From Pogona vitticeps (lineage: Eukaryota; Chordata; Lepidosauria; Squamata; Agamidae): 64,000 nucleotides of DNA. The stretch covers positions 23,369,764 to 23,433,763 of the forward strand of contig NC_135789.1 in NCBI RefSeq assembly GCF_051106095.1. Reading direction: 5' to 3'. Shown one piece after another: positions 33,290 through 47,250 of this stretch (position 1 is the stretch's first letter; every line of letters starts with the position of its first letter). Below the pieces are notes generated by a model. The model saw nothing but the letters and a program-made list of their open reading frames with translations. It did not search any database and was not told where the DNA came from. A program made the translations under genes and the position numbers.

Positions 33290-33560
33290 GCTCTGTCTGT
33301 GCCGCGGCGTCCATACGGCGTTCCGCCCACGGAGCAGAGGGGTTAACCCGGTCCTACAGAAGGACACGGATCGTGAGTTTAGGGTTTCGCCGCCAGTTTG
33401 ATTTTTTGGTCGAACAGGTGACCGGCGCTTCCCGGCCCGGCATCCTCCGGCGGGGGCCCACTCAGAGGGCACTCCCGACCACCGCCGAAACCTGGGCATC
33501 CAGGCTCGGAGACAAATCCAGGAAAACTCCCACGCTGGGCATCTGGCCCTGGGGCTTGAA
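33290..33560. promoter_or_regulatory. CpG-dense patch inside SGSM2 intron 1
   Basis: By eye about 24 CpG dinucleotides lie within roughly 200 bp (33298-33500), unlike the flanks. It lies about 550 bp upstream of exon 2 in gene sense. It could be an alternative promoter or a GC-rich repeat; no TSS evidence. Confidence 0.35.
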
Positions 33561-34690
33561 CCCTGAGCCCACTATACCCGGTCCCCCACTCTTCACCTGG
33601 CCTACCTCGTAGGGGCGTTGTGAGAGTGGAGGGCTTACGGAGGAGAGCGACCCCTTTGGCACCAAACTTGGTGGAGTTGACGGGATGTGGTGGATTTGCG
33701 GCAGATCCACGGCACGAACCAACAACAGGGACGAGATCTTCTCCTGGGCTCAGGGTTGAAGGAAACAAGCCAGGCCAGGAGTCAAGCTTTTGCCAATAAA
33801 AAGATCTACTCAGTCAAGACGGATCTCGGGATGGCTGGCCTCCCTTGCCCCGGCCGGAGGTTCCTATGGGATGCCGGCCAATTTGGCCCAGAGAGAAGCA
33901 GCAGGAGGCTGCCAGTTGGCTTGGGGCCAAGCAGGAAGCGCCTTGGAGTGGAAATTGTCCCATAAACCGCTTCTCTATGGCAACATCTGGACAGCTTTGT
34001 TGACCCACCAGGCAGCCCCTCCCTGCTCGCCCTCTACACGCGGTGTTGACTCAAAACTCGCTCTGTTTGATTCGGCAAAGGCACCGAGGAAACATCAAGG
34101 GGGAAAAGAAAGCAGAAGATGGGAAAACACCCGCACAGGGTGAAATCATGAAGCAAGGAGTTCCAAGGGCCAAAGGCCTATGTTTTCAGTTGCTGCTGAA
34201 CGGGATTGTGATGCATGGTTCACCAGGGGAGGTTGAAGGGCTCGACGCGTCAGAGGGGAAAAAGCAAACGGCCAGTTCCACGGTCCTTCTGTCACGGCCG
34301 GCCAATGAACAGGATCCCATTCTGGGCCAGCCCTCATGCTGTAGTGGGAAAGTGCCGCTCCCTTGTCCTGCCGTCTCAGAAGCTGGTTTCAGAGAGCAGC
34401 CCCGAAGGGCATCTCTCTAAATACCCCCAGCGGGCAAGGAAAACTCCCACCCTCCCCTACTGGGGGGGGGCAGCAAAGACATGACACCCCTTCTATCCAC
34501 AGGTGGGTGGGTGAGCCAGCCGCCCATCGGCTGCCCCCCGCGCTCCATCCTCCGAGGGCCCCCGCCTCGCTTCGGCTAACGCGAGAGCCGGCCCTCGCTT
34601 GAAAGTTGCCCAGTATACCTGCCTCATTTGACCAAGGCAGAACCAAACAAGCGTGGAGTGATCTGCCCCCCTAAGAGAGGTGGCCTAATT
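33561..34690. other. Intronic DNA; possible SINE trace 33545-33660
   Basis: GGCTTGAACCCTGAGC and CCTACCTCGTAGGGGCGTTG resemble a MIR/tRNA-SINE order. Otherwise unrecognised, moderately GC-rich. Confidence 0.3.
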
Positions 34691-34699
34691 CTATAGCAG

Positions 34700-34938
34700 A
34701 GAGGGGAATGATGATGTCATGCTTCGTTGAGCTCATCGGAGCCAGAGGTGAGGAGTTTGAATCCCTCCTGGGAGAACAGCCAGCCTGGGTGGCCTTGGGC
34801 TAGCTGAACAGTCCCAGGGATCCCACCCAGAACAGGGAAATGTGGGAAACCATTTCTGAGTCCTCCCTACCCAGAAACCCCTAAAAAGGGTTGCCCTCCG
34901 TCAGAACGGACTTGACAGCACATTGTTATTAATTAACG
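34700..34938 (+). mobile_element. Sauria-type SINE
   Basis: A degraded B box (GAGTTTGAATCCC, 34757-34769) is followed by CAGCCTGGGTGGCCTTGGGC, then AAAAGGGTTGCCCTCCGTCA and CGGACTTGACAGCACATTG. The tail matches that of 18935-19105. Confidence 0.82.
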
Positions 34939-34939
34939 G

Positions 34940-36225
34940 GAACCTACGTAGATAGGTTCACGGACTACCTACTGGAGGAGATCTATGGTGGCCCGCCTCA
35001 GGCATAGTTTTAGAAACTTTTGAGAGGGCGAAGCGTGATTTGAGCAACAGAAGGGTGAGAGAAACTCTGCATGAATGTTTGTGCGCAGGCGTGGGAGGGA
35101 GGCATGGATACTTCCGTTAAGAGCTCATCCTTTTTCCCACCATAAATTCAAGCATGGCTTGCTGCCACCCCAGTGACAGCACGAGAGGTGGATCCTCATG
35201 CTAGTTCAGAGGGTCTCCTCGGCTGCAAAGCTCAACAGGCAACTCCAAACCAATCGCCATCCCCGCAGGAACCGGACAAGCTCCCTTGATTTCCTTGGCT
35301 GAGCGGCAGGACATATTCCTAATGACAGAAAAACTGTACATGTTTGTGCAGGTCAGAGGTTCAAGCTCATGAATGTATGACCCACAAAAGACTTGTTATA
35401 CTTGGTGTACAGATATGGGAATTATTTGGCTTTTTGAAACACATCATTTAGTTCTAATGGATTTAAACATCCATAGATTGGAAGCCTACTGTACCATCTC
35501 CAGTCACTAGGTGGCAGACTTGTCTATCCAACGCATAGATTTGCACTCAACAGAGTTTAGAGGGGGAATAGTTGCTCCATGTTGCAACGATGCCCTCAGT
35601 AGGGGCACAGGATGGGCAGACCCTACCACGGGGCAATGCAATGGTGCAACAGAGCAGCAAGCATGCCTAACCGGCACAGTGGCTGTGGCCTCACCTAGAT
35701 GAGGCACGAAGTACATCAAGTTATGGGCTGTTCTATTCATGCAAAGCTCGTGACTTGCACTAAAATAGAATAAAAGCAAGCATTTTCAACAGAAGAACCT
35801 AACATCTGATTCTGCCTTGATTTTTCAGTGTTGGAATAAAAGGGAGGGGGGAAATAGAAGTGGAATTGCTCACAGCTTGCCATTGAGTACATTTTCAGAA
35901 ATATAACCATGACATCCTCCAGACACAGTCAAGATGAGACCGGAAAGCATCAGAATGAATATGTAATGCTCACGTCAAGGAAAGTGCTACAACTAATCAC
36001 GAAGGCTCCCCGTCTCCGTGGCAGCACAAAATCCATCACTTATCTTCGGTGCCAACGGCGATGGCAAACTCCACGTCGTTGTATCTGGAAAGCTGTGATT
36101 CATCTCCTCGATCGCAGGGTTTTCGCACAGATTCAACAGAGACCAATTCAAGGCATCGGAGGTGGATCCTTTTGGCGCAACGTGGAGGGACATTCGATTC
36201 AGGACCTGGGTGGATTTGTAATTCA
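34940..36225. other. Unique intronic DNA
   Basis: The 3' part may hold older L2 sequence before 36228, but this is not clear. No exon is recognised. Confidence 0.3.
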
Positions 36226-36227
36226 TT

Positions 36228-36995
36228 TCCGTCTGACTTCAGGCCCGGTTATGGGACAGAGATAGTTTTGGCCGCCTGGAGGGGGAGGGAGACAATCAAC
36301 ACTGGGAACTGGACAGGGGGAATGTGTCCCTCGTGGTTCTGCTGGACCCTCTGAGTGGACCTTTCAATGGTGTCCTTCTGGGCTGTTTCTCCAGATGGGA
36401 CATTGTTTTAAGGACGAATCCAGACCAGACAGAGGGGCTCCCGGTCCGTCGAAAGGTCGATCAGGGAATAGGGTTGTACAGCCTATGCTGGATGGGGTTA
36501 CGCTCCCACTGCAAACACAAGTGAGCCGCTTGGGGGGGTGCTCCTCCTGGATTTGTCTCCGAGCCAGGATGCCCTAGGTTTCCACGGTGGCCAGGAGTGG
36601 CCTTGGCCCAGTTAGGACTAGTGCACCAGCTGCGCCTGTTCCTGGAGAGGTCCGATCTGCCCACGGTGACACGTGCTTTAGTGACACCCAGTCTGGACGA
36701 CTGCAATCCCCTCTATACTTGGGGCTACCTCCGGGAAGTGCCATGAAACTTCAGCAGGGCCAAAAGATGGCAGTCAGGTTGCTAACAGAGGCTGGTCACG
36801 GGGAGATCACATAATCCCCCTGTTACAGCGGCTCGGCTGCCGATCCGTTTCCAGGCACAATTCAAAGTGCTGGTTCTGACCGATAAAAGCCCTAAACGGC
36901 TTGGGTCCAAGCGGTCTCAAAGACTGTGTCCCCCTCGATGAGCCTTCTCAGGTGTCAAGATCATCAGAAGAGTATGGGGGGGGAAATATCTCCCT
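36228..36995 (+). mobile_element. L2-type LINE fragment
   Basis: Decayed coding pieces read DFRPGYGTEIVLAAW, then LVTPSLDYCN in the C-terminal half, and a nucleotide string (CGGCTCGGCTGCCGATCCGT, CAATTCAAAGTGCTGG) that encodes the L2 pattern LHWLPxxFxxQFKVLVLTYKALNG in broken frames. Large internal loss relative to a full L2. Confidence 0.75.
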
Positions 36996-37214
36996 TATGT
37001 TTCCGATTAAATCAGCGCCCTTCTTATCTATAGTCATGAGGACCAGAATCTTATTATAAATTTATCAGGGAAAGACTTCATCCCTTGATCTGATCTAGAG
37101 ACCACTTGGGGGCTTCAGAATGTATCGCAGTTTGGTCGAGTGGAAATCGATCTGAATCAGGCTAATTCAGTCATTAATTTGGGATCTGCCCAAATCCCTT
37201 ACGGATACCTGTGA
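36996..37214. other. Unique intronic DNA
   Basis: Nothing recognised. Confidence 0.3.
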
Positions 37215-37746
37215 AGTATTATTTCCCCCTTTATTCGGCACTGGTTAGGCCTCACCTTGAGTCCTGGGTCCAGTTCTGGACACCACACATTAAGAGGGAT
37301 GCCAACGAACTGCAGTATGTTCAGAGGAAGGCGACAAGGATGATGATCAGGGGGCTGGAGACCAAGCCATTTGAGGAGGAAAGACTGAAAGAACTGGGCA
37401 CGTTTAGCCTTGAGCAAAGAGGACAGAGGGGAGATATGACAAATGCTGGAAAGGCAGTCCTCCAGAGGAGGGGCAGGATCCGTTCTCCATCATCCCAGAG
37501 TGCAGGACACGCAACAATGAGCTCAAGGGACAGGAAGCCAGATTTAGGCAGAATATCAGGAAAAACTTCTCAACTGTTAGAACTGCACGACAATGGAATC
37601 AATTGCATTGGGAGGGGTGAGCAGTTATCCAACCCTGGAAGCATTCAAGAGAAAATGTGACCGCCCTCGGTCAGATCTGCTTTGACTTGAGCAGGGGGGC
37701 TGGACTGGATGCCCTTCAAGGGACCCTTCCAACTCCAGGATTGTAG
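37215..37746 (+). mobile_element. CR1 LINE 3' end
   Basis: CGGCACTGGTTAGGCCTCAC, CAGTTCTGGACACCACACAT, ACAATGAGCTCAAGGGACAG and the terminus GGGGGCTGGACTGGATGCCC then CCCTTCCAACTCCAGGATTG. This is the best-preserved CR1 3' end in the window. Confidence 0.92.
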
Positions 37747-37859
37747 GATACTTTGACATCAATGGAGACAACGCCGGACAAGACAGACTGAGGTTTTAAG
37801 CTGCATACAGTATTGCTTTTTTCCCCTCCCTTCCTCCTCGTCACTGCTTCTCGGCCCTG

Positions 37860-37975
37860 ATTTATTTACACGGATTGGACTCCGATATTTATATCGCAGC
37901 CTTTCTGCAAGCCCCACACAACCCAAGTGTCTGGGCTTAATGCCACAAGAAATAAATAAGCAATAAAGCGAGAGG
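37860..37975. repeat. Unclassified interspersed repeat fragment
   Basis: GGACTCCGATATTTATATCG then CAGCCTTTCTGCAAGCCCCA resembles the common reptile TATTTATA..CCTTTCT family also seen at 39885. Confidence 0.35.
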
Positions 37976-38091
37976 AGGGAGACGGTCAATAAAATCAGAC
38001 AGCATAACAAACCAAGAAGCAAAGCCAGAAGAAGCCAGATCCAAATTTCAGCATAACATGAGGCCGGGAAGGGGGGGTGTCAACGGCATCA

Positions 38092-38093
38092 GA

Positions 38094-38160
<67 letters not shown>

Positions 38161-38212
38161 GTAAGTAAGTAAGTAAGTAAGTAAACAAACAAACAAACAA
38201 ACAAACAAACAA
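38092..38212. repeat. Compound tetranucleotide (AAAT)n-(AAGT)n-(AAAC)n
   Basis: About 120 bp of three successive, related tetramer runs. Confidence 0.97.
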
Positions 38213-38221
38213 TCATTGATC

Positions 38222-38620
38222 TGTAGAGTTTGGAAAATACACCCAAGGATCATCTAGTCTGACCCCCATGCCAAAACAGGAAATCTACAGCATGATGTTC
38301 TCGAGAGGTGGCCATGAAATCTCTGTTTAAAAACCCACAACAGAGGAGAGTCCACCACCCTCCAAGGCCATCCATTCCGGAGTTAAACCGCTCTTACAAG
38401 GAATTCTTCTTAAAGCTTGGACAAAAGCTCACTTTTCGCAATTTCCGTCTCCAATTCCAATCCGACCCTCTGGAGCTGCAGAACGCAAGCTTTCTTCATT
38501 TCACGTCTCGACAGCCTTCAAATATTAGAATCTGCCTGTCTTACTATCTTCCCGTCTTCACTTCACCTGGTATTTTACCCAGTTCCTTCACCCATTTATC
38601 AGAGAGCTTGGTTTCCAGAT
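38222..38620 (-). mobile_element. CR1 LINE 3' region
   Basis: On plus, ATCATCTAGTCTGACCCCCA (38251) and CAACAGAGGAGAGTCCACCA then CCAAGGCCATCCATTCCGGA are the reverse complement of a CR1 3'UTR subfamily. Decayed. Confidence 0.75.
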
Positions 38621-38664
38621 CTTTCACTGTCCTCACCACCGTTGTGTGTGACGACAAAAGAGCC

Positions 38665-39045
38665 ATCGGCACTTGCCCTCTCAATCATTCACTCCGAGAC
38701 ATCAGCAGGAGAAAGGATAAAAGGTTTCTTTACTTGCGGTTACGAACAGCAAACTGACAAACCCGACTGCTTTCAGCAACAGACGGCTAACTACCAGCAG
38801 ACCACCGAGCGGGGGAAAGCACTAAGCAGAGAAGCAGGTCTCTCTTTGAATTTAAGAGGCAGGGAAGGAACGACCGGTTAGGGCTGGATAGACTGACGAT
38901 CACCCCAAGCCAGAAAGGTCCCTCACTTATTAGAGGCAGCATGCAAGTTTGCAAAAACTCCGACACCTTCCACGGAACGCTGTTCAAACACTGCACACCA
39001 CCACTGAAAAGCCCGACTCCTCTTCTCACCTACTCCCTCATTCAG
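38665..39045 (-). mobile_element. Unclassified dispersed repeat, LTR-like, copy 3
   Basis: The longest of three copies (7741, 10315). On the minus strand an AAAGAAACCTTTTATCC-type polyadenylation-region string follows the CCAAT/GC-box side, which fits a solo LTR. Fossil; family unknown. Confidence 0.55.
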
Positions 39046-39063
39046 CAACAAGAGGGACGCCAT

Positions 39064-39248
39064 TTTGTTGTTTAGTCGTTAAGTCATGTATGACTCTTTG
39101 TGAGCCCATGGACCAGAGCATGATCAGGCCCTCCTGTCTTCCACAGCCTCCCGGAGTTGGGTCAAAGTCATGTTGGTCGCTTTGGTGACCCTGTCCATCC
39201 ATCTCGTCCTCTGTCGTCCCCTTCTCCTCTTGCCTTCACTCTTGGTCA
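39064..39248 (-). mobile_element. BovB LINE 3' end fragment
   Basis: The reverse complement of the BovB terminus: TTGTTTAGTCGTTAAGTCAT, CCATGGACCAGAGCATGATC, TGTCCATCCATCTCGTCCTC. Strongly 5'-truncated. Confidence 0.88.
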
Positions 39249-39249
39249 A

Positions 39250-39880
39250 ACAGCAGATCCTAGAACCAGTAGGACTTTCCATCCATCAGGGGTCGGAACC
39301 CTACAGCCTGACAGCCGAGACCGGCCAGCTCAGCTTTCGTAAATGGCCACGCTCCCCTGCTCAGGGCTCCATCCTCATCTTGTTCACGTTCTCTCTCCCT
39401 TCGAGTAGAGACCTGCCAAGGGGGAAAAGAGCCGTCTCTTCCCATATTGCTAGTGTTTTAGTTCCAATGTTTTAGCCTTGGGTACCACCTGCCACAGAGT
39501 TCTCAAGACCCTAAGAACCTTCCGGCAATAGAATTTGGCTCTTAGACCGAAAGAGAATCTTCAGACGTATTGCAGATCTTGGAACCTGGTTCGGAATCCG
39601 AACTCTAGACCCAGTCCTCGGCCCAACATGAAGGGAGACCATGCCTTCATCGATGGTTCTCGGCCCTTCACGCCTCTCATTTTGCTCAACTGGTCGCCGA
39701 GACACAAAGGCGGATCGCCAGCGGCGATTAGTCTGGCATTTCGGGGGCTCCAACGGCTTTCCGTCCACTTCAGGAAGGAACCCACAATGTTGAGGACAAG
39801 ATGGCTTTGAGATCTTTCTCATCGCACTCGGTTTTTCCTGCCAAGAGGGGAAAAGCTGGGTATGTAGGCGCCGAGGCAAT
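39250..39880. other. Unique intronic DNA
   Basis: Nothing recognised. Confidence 0.3.
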
Positions 39881-39884
39881 CGTA

Positions 39885-40265
39885 TTTATTTTTATTTATT
39901 TAAAATATTTCTACCCTTCCTTTCTCCTTAAGAAGGACCCAAAGTAGTTTACATCATTCCAAGATAATATTTAAAGCTAAAAATAGAAAGTATACAGATA
40001 CTTAAAGGATCAAATAAATACCACAGTCAAAAATGGTAAAAAGTAATCCCAAAATACATTCAAAGCAATAAGGCACCGCAATCCATTTAAAGATCTCGCT
40101 CATGGAAGGCTTGCCTGAAGAGAAAGGTCTTTTGGCTGCTGGCGGAAGGACAGCTGAGAGGGGGGGGTGTCATTCTGGCCTCCAGTGGGAGGGAGTTCCA
40201 CAGTCTCTGGGAGCAGCCACCGAGAAGGCCCTGCTTCGCCCACATCCCCAGCCAATGAACCGTAG
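39885..40265 (+). repeat. Unclassified reptile interspersed repeat
   Basis: TTTATTTAAAATATTTCTAC then CCTTTCTCC, with GGCTTGCCTGAAGAGAAAGG and GGGAGTTCCACAGTCTCTGG further on, is a pattern I know as common in squamate genomes. Class not assigned. Confidence 0.5.
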
Positions 40266-41892
40266 CAATGAAACAGCAGTCAGATTGCTCAACACGAATT
40301 AAAAGTGAGCCCTTAAAGCTAAATAAATAAATCCCTCACCAGTAGAAACCACAAAGCTAAGAGAACAACAGGCCCCGGAAACAGCAGCTCTTAAATGTTT
40401 TCCCAAGCGACGCATTTCAGCCATGTTACCCATTTGGAAAAGAGAAGAAATGTTTCATAAACGACCAATTATATTTTCTCAAGAACCAAAAAACCCCGAG
40501 GCTCGCTCTGGAGGGCGGATCTGGTCCTCCCACGGCTTCAGAGCCTAGAATTGCAAAATGCAATTCCATTATTTACTAAAAGTAATTGGCAGCTGTGTGT
40601 CTGTCTGTCTGTCTGTCTGTTTACAGGATTTTTTAGCCACGTCATGACCAATGGTTTTCTGTAAAAAGTCACTCAGGAATCTTGACCATTCAGCATTTAA
40701 AGCTTAATGCATGACCAAGGTACTACTTTTTAGTTGCATTTTTACCAGGAGGTGTTTTTTTTAATGCAAACATGCCCCCCACCCCAGATGTTCACTTAAA
40801 GCCATATTCCGGAATAAGCAAGCAAAGTATCGGAAACAAGGAACACCTAGCGGACCCGGCCACAGTCAGAAAATGGGATTTTTTTTTTAAAAAAATTGCT
40901 TTTTTGAAGTGCAACGCCCTGGGGCCATGCTAGTGAAAGGGTTTCGGAAGTCGGGATGGGGCGGGAAGGGGGGTGTTAAATAACGTAATTAATTACACAT
41001 TTAGCCTATACAGGGGCCTCTACAACAGTGTGTTTTTTCATGGGGCTCCCCAATTCCCTTTGAGCCCTCTGAGAGATAACCGGGGGGCCATTCCCCATGG
41101 TTTAAGGGCCCCGGCTTCTCCTCCCATTTTTAAAACAAAAGTTTTTTTTAAAAAATCAATTTCACCACTAGGGGGCGCAAAGAAACCTTTTCCATTAAAA
41201 ACACAGTTTTGTAGGGTTAAAAAATGGGAGTTTGGGTTGTTGGCGAGCCCCCACCCACCGAAGACGCCAGGAGCCGGGCTTCTGTGCCCCCTCCCCGACC
41301 CTTGGAGTCCGTGGGAATCCACCACACGCCACATGGTTTCAAACAGTGCCTCTTAGAAAAAGAGAAATCACGAGGGTGCCACAGGACCGCCGTACTCAGA
41401 GGGTAGCTTGTTGGGTTAAAAAACAGACCACGTTCTGCGCCACCTTAAAGCCTCGTAACTTTATCACAACGGGAGCCCAAAAGGGTCTTGCTCTGCCCCA
41501 ACGGAGGAGGTAGACTATGCTTTTCCACAGAAGCTCATATGATTTTTAAAAAATCTGTTCGGACCAAAGGAAACACACATTGCAACCCCTTGTTATTATT
41601 GCATGACATAATAATAGTTTAGACCATTTTAAACATGTGTTTATTGTAGGGAACTCTGCATTCATGTGTGGCAGGGGGTGAAATTTCTACTCACACACAC
41701 ACACACACACACCTGCTTGTTCACACTTGCATACAGACACACAAAAGGGAGATGTTCTTTGGCCGCGTTCTGCCAAAAGTAAAGGCATTCCCTTCTTCCA
41801 GACCTACAGACTGGCCAGAATGCCTCTTCCCACACCTTCCTAAAAGTGCTTCTTCTTATGCACGTGTGCGTATGTGTGTATGTACACACACA

Positions 41893-41924
<32 letters not shown>

Positions 41925-42060
41925 CAGAGAGACTTCACGGACACACCCAAAGGAGGGGGACGCTTCTCTAATGTGTCGTCATAAAAGCCAAACTTTCTCC
42001 TCCTCTCCGAAATACGACCTGGGTGGAATGCCTCTTCTAAATAAGCACAAGCCGACGGAG
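40266..42060. other. Unique intronic DNA with microsatellites
   Basis: (TCTG)n at 40600-40620, (AC)n at 41692-41713 and 41885-41910 followed by (GA)n. Poly-G at 40965. No exon. Confidence 0.4.
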
Positions 42061-42065
42061 ATTTG

Positions 42066-42321
42066 CCGTATTTTTCCATGCGTAAGATTATACTTTTGTC
42101 TAAAATCTTTAAAAATTGAGGGCCATCTTATACAAGGAAGCAAGCTAAGCAGAGAACAGAAACAAGTGGAGGAGAAAGCAGGGATCAAAGCGATCCTGCA
42201 GCGCTTCGATCCCTTTCCCCCCTACACTTGCTAAGCCCCACTTAGATTTCTTTATTTTGGATTAGAAAAGTGGGGGGGCGTCTTATACATGGGGGGTCTT
42301 ATACATGGGAAGATACGGTAA
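42066..42321 (+). mobile_element. MITE, CCGTATTTT-type termini, copy 3
   Basis: Left CCGTATTTTTCCATGCGTAA, right TACATGGGAAGATACGG. Most complete ends of the family in this window. Confidence 0.85.
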
Positions 42322-45112
<2,791 letters not shown>

Positions 45113-45122
45113 GTTTTCTTAC

Positions 45123-45179
45123 CTCCTTCTTCACATTCCAAAGCAGTTTTTCCTTCACGGCATCCTCAGAGTAGCTCAT
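45123..45179 (-). CDS. SGSM2: SGSM2 coding exon 1 (partial gene, N-terminus)
   Basis: On the minus strand an ATG at 45179-45177 opens 19 codons reading MSYSEDAVKEKLLWNVKKE. The exon ends at 45123 in phase 0, followed by a GTAAGA donor (45122-45117). The peptide is nearly the same as the N-terminus I know for vertebrate SGSM2 (EDAVKEKLLWNVKKE). The paralogue SGSM1 differs here (RQRLLRTVKKE type), so I call SGSM2. From family knowledge SGSM2 (RUTBC1) is a cytosolic RUN- plus TBC-domain protein that acts as a Rab GTPase-activating protein in endosome/melanosome trafficking; this exon lies before the RUN domain. The start context has A at -3. A CpG-rich block lies immediately upstream and a (TTA)n tract begins about 10 bp inside the following intron. 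The exon joins 32672-32747 in frame. The extent of the 5'UTR cannot be seen from sequence. Confidence 0.92.
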
Positions 45180-45424
45180 GGTCCCTGATGAGCCGGGGGG
45201 GGGAAGTGGGGGTCGAGGGGGGGCGGGTTTGACTGGAAAGGTTTCAAACGGGAAACCCTGAGGCCAGTTTTGGGTTTAAATCGAAAACACACACACACAA
45301 AAACCCCGCTTCCAACCACACAACGTGACCGCCCGGATCGGGGCCCCCGGATCGGGCTCCTCGGGGCCAAGCCCCGGCGGAGCGGCTTTCCCCCTCGGCC
45401 CGGCTGGCCCCGATCCTGCCGCCG

Positions 45425-45445
45425 CTGCTGCTGCTGCTGCTGCTG
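45425..45445. repeat. (CTG)7 tract, CAG on the gene strand
   Basis: Seven CTG units run within the CpG-rich block about 250 bp upstream of the SGSM2 ATG. On the gene (minus) strand it is a CAG tract, possibly in the 5'UTR. Confidence 0.8.
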
Positions 45446-45546
45446 GTGGTGCTCCGGCTGGCGCTGAGCGAGGACGGGCGAGACTCCTCAGCTCCCTTTC
45501 CATGGGCCGCCTTCCTCCTCCTCCTCTTCCTCCTCCTCCTCCTCAT

Positions 45547-45554
45547 TGACGTCA
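45547..45554. promoter_or_regulatory. Consensus CRE palindrome (TGACGTCA)
   Basis: A full 8-bp CREB/ATF site lies about 370 bp upstream of the SGSM2 ATG inside the CpG-rich block. The match is exact; its use in vivo is inferred. Confidence 0.45.
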
Positions 45555-46244
45555 GTCCATCCTCAGCGTTTCCCCCCCCCTCCTCCTCCTCTCTCTCCTG
45601 GGCGGGGGGGGGAGGAGAGAGGTTATTTGGTAACAATCCCCCGTTATGATGATGGAGGAAGAGGAGGAGGAGGTCCCTTGCCCGTCCCTCCCACCTGGCA
45701 AGGAAAAAAAAGGGGGGGGGAAACAGCTCCTTTGTAAGCAGCGTCGCGAGAAAAGCAGGGGCGAGAGGGTTCCCGAGCATGGGCAGAGCGCTTCTCGCCC
45801 CGCGTCGTTTTTCTCTCCCAAGCCTTCAAGGCAGGTGTGGAGGGGGCACAGCCTCAAGTTCCCCACCTTCCTTCCACCTTCCCCACAGCCCTGCGAGGGA
45901 GGCAAGGCAGGGGCAGGGGGGGGGAATGATGCTCTCTTCCCCCCCCCCAACACACCCCGTTCCCAGGCATCATATTTATGCGTAAAGTAGCCATGAAGAG
46001 CTGGGGGGGGGGAAGAGAGAGAGAGAGAGAGAGAGAGAAAGGCGTCCTGTCCCTTTAAATAGGTGTGTAGGAAAGGGCGACTCCGGCGAGCGGCACCTGT
46101 GGTGGTTTCAACTCTTAAAGGCACAGGAACGTCTTTTCCCTTCGGTCCAAAAGCTGGCGTGGAAAGGGGGGGGGTCACCATTGGGCCACGCTGCCCTTCA
46201 GTTGCACCACTTTGCAAAGGGTGAAAGGGGGGGAGAATTGCCTG

Positions 46245-46330
46245 GAAGACAGCCGGGTGTAGTGGTTAGAGTGCCAGGGATCTGGCTTCCCACGAGGCCA
46301 CCAAGGATGATGGTTTGGCCTCTGCAGTCA
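46245..46330 (+). mobile_element. tRNA-derived SINE head fragment
   Basis: GACAGCCGGGTGTAGTGGTT then AGAGTGCCAGGGATCTGGCT resembles a tRNA-SINE A-box region; the B box is not preserved. Confidence 0.4.
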
Positions 46331-46360
46331 CTCTCTCTCTCTTGTGGCCACATCAGCCAC

Positions 46361-46363
46361 AAA

Positions 46364-46430
<67 letters not shown>

Positions 46431-46431
46431 A
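46361..46431. repeat. (AAAT)n microsatellite
   Basis: About 70 bp of perfect AAAT units. Confidence 0.95.
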
Positions 46432-47100
46432 AATTGTAATCTAAAAATGTAACTTCTCCTGAGTTCCTTCCGTCCACATGTGCGGATTGACCAAGGATCT
46501 GAATTGAATCAGCCACATTGGTGCTCTTAAAAAACAAACAAACGAAAAAGACAAACTGCAAAGAAAAGAGCTCTTTCTAAAGGTATTCAATGTGTGAGAG
46601 AAAGAAAGCCTCCATGTTCAGGAGCAGTGTAGCCCTGAAAAAAAGCTGTTGGTCATTTTCTTCTCTGTACAAAGAAACCTCATCTTTAAATCTATGATTT
46701 ATTTGGTCCTCTCTCTTTTCCCTTCCTCAAATCAGCCACTCGGTAAACTCAGAAACCTGTGGAAGATAACACGGAACTTTAATTTCTCTCTCTCTCTCTC
46801 TCTCCAAGAAGGCAAGTAAGAGGCAATCTGGGAAATTTGCTTTCTTGGACTACAGCTCCCATTATCCCCCACTATGGTCATTACAGTCCCTAAAGTAACT
46901 TTTGCTCCAAATGCTGCGCACTCTATGACCTGGCCAGCTCTGTCGGAGAAAAACAGGCGCCTGAAATAATTAGCATTATTCCGATTTACCTTGGTTTTCA
47001 TAGGGACTTTGAATCCTCCTGGTTATTTTATACCTAAAATGGCGGCAAATGTTTTGCTTGCCCATGGATGGTTGTGTTCCTGAGTATGCGCTGGATCTTA
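46432..47100. other. Upstream flanking DNA
   Basis: (CT)n at 46786-46804 and a short GGACTACAGCTCCCATTATC word at 46849-46868 related to the palindromic MITE arms. Nothing else. Confidence 0.35.
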
Positions 47101-47105
47101 AGATC

Positions 47106-47250
47106 CACCTTTTTCCTCACAATAGCCCTGTTGGGTGGATCACGCTGAAGGACAGCCCAAAGGCCGAAGGTCACCCATTGAATTCTGGGGCACGTGAGGG
47201 ATTCGAATCCAGATCTCTGGCGCCCTACATCCTTGGTGCACCACACGGTG
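47106..47250 (-). mobile_element. tRNA-derived SINE
   Basis: On plus, CTCACAATAGCCCTGTTGGG, AAGGTCACCCATTGAATTCT and GGGATTCGAATCCAG (B-box complement) give the family order, minus orientation. Related to 49206 and 59000. Confidence 0.65.

Larger units (their letters stand above)
45180..46240 (-). promoter_or_regulatory. SGSM2: CpG-rich promoter/5'UTR region of SGSM2
   Basis: Immediately upstream of the SGSM2 ATG is about 1 kb of GC- and CpG-rich DNA with GC boxes, poly-G runs, a CTG tract (45425-45445), CCT/GGA tracts (45515-45545 and 45652-45674) and a consensus CRE. A TATTTAAA-like AT patch lies on the minus strand near 46052-46060. The position and composition fit a CpG-island promoter. 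The transcription start is not determinable. Confidence 0.65.

Noticed and set aside
38092-38212. Possible CRISPR-like or satellite array
   Set aside because: Simple tetranucleotide repeats with no spacers.
45244-46217. Long minus-strand frames (178 and 221 codons) upstream of the SGSM2 ATG
   Set aside because: They lie in the CpG-rich block with CTG/CCT tracts; the residues are repeat-driven runs. Better explained as promoter/5'UTR.
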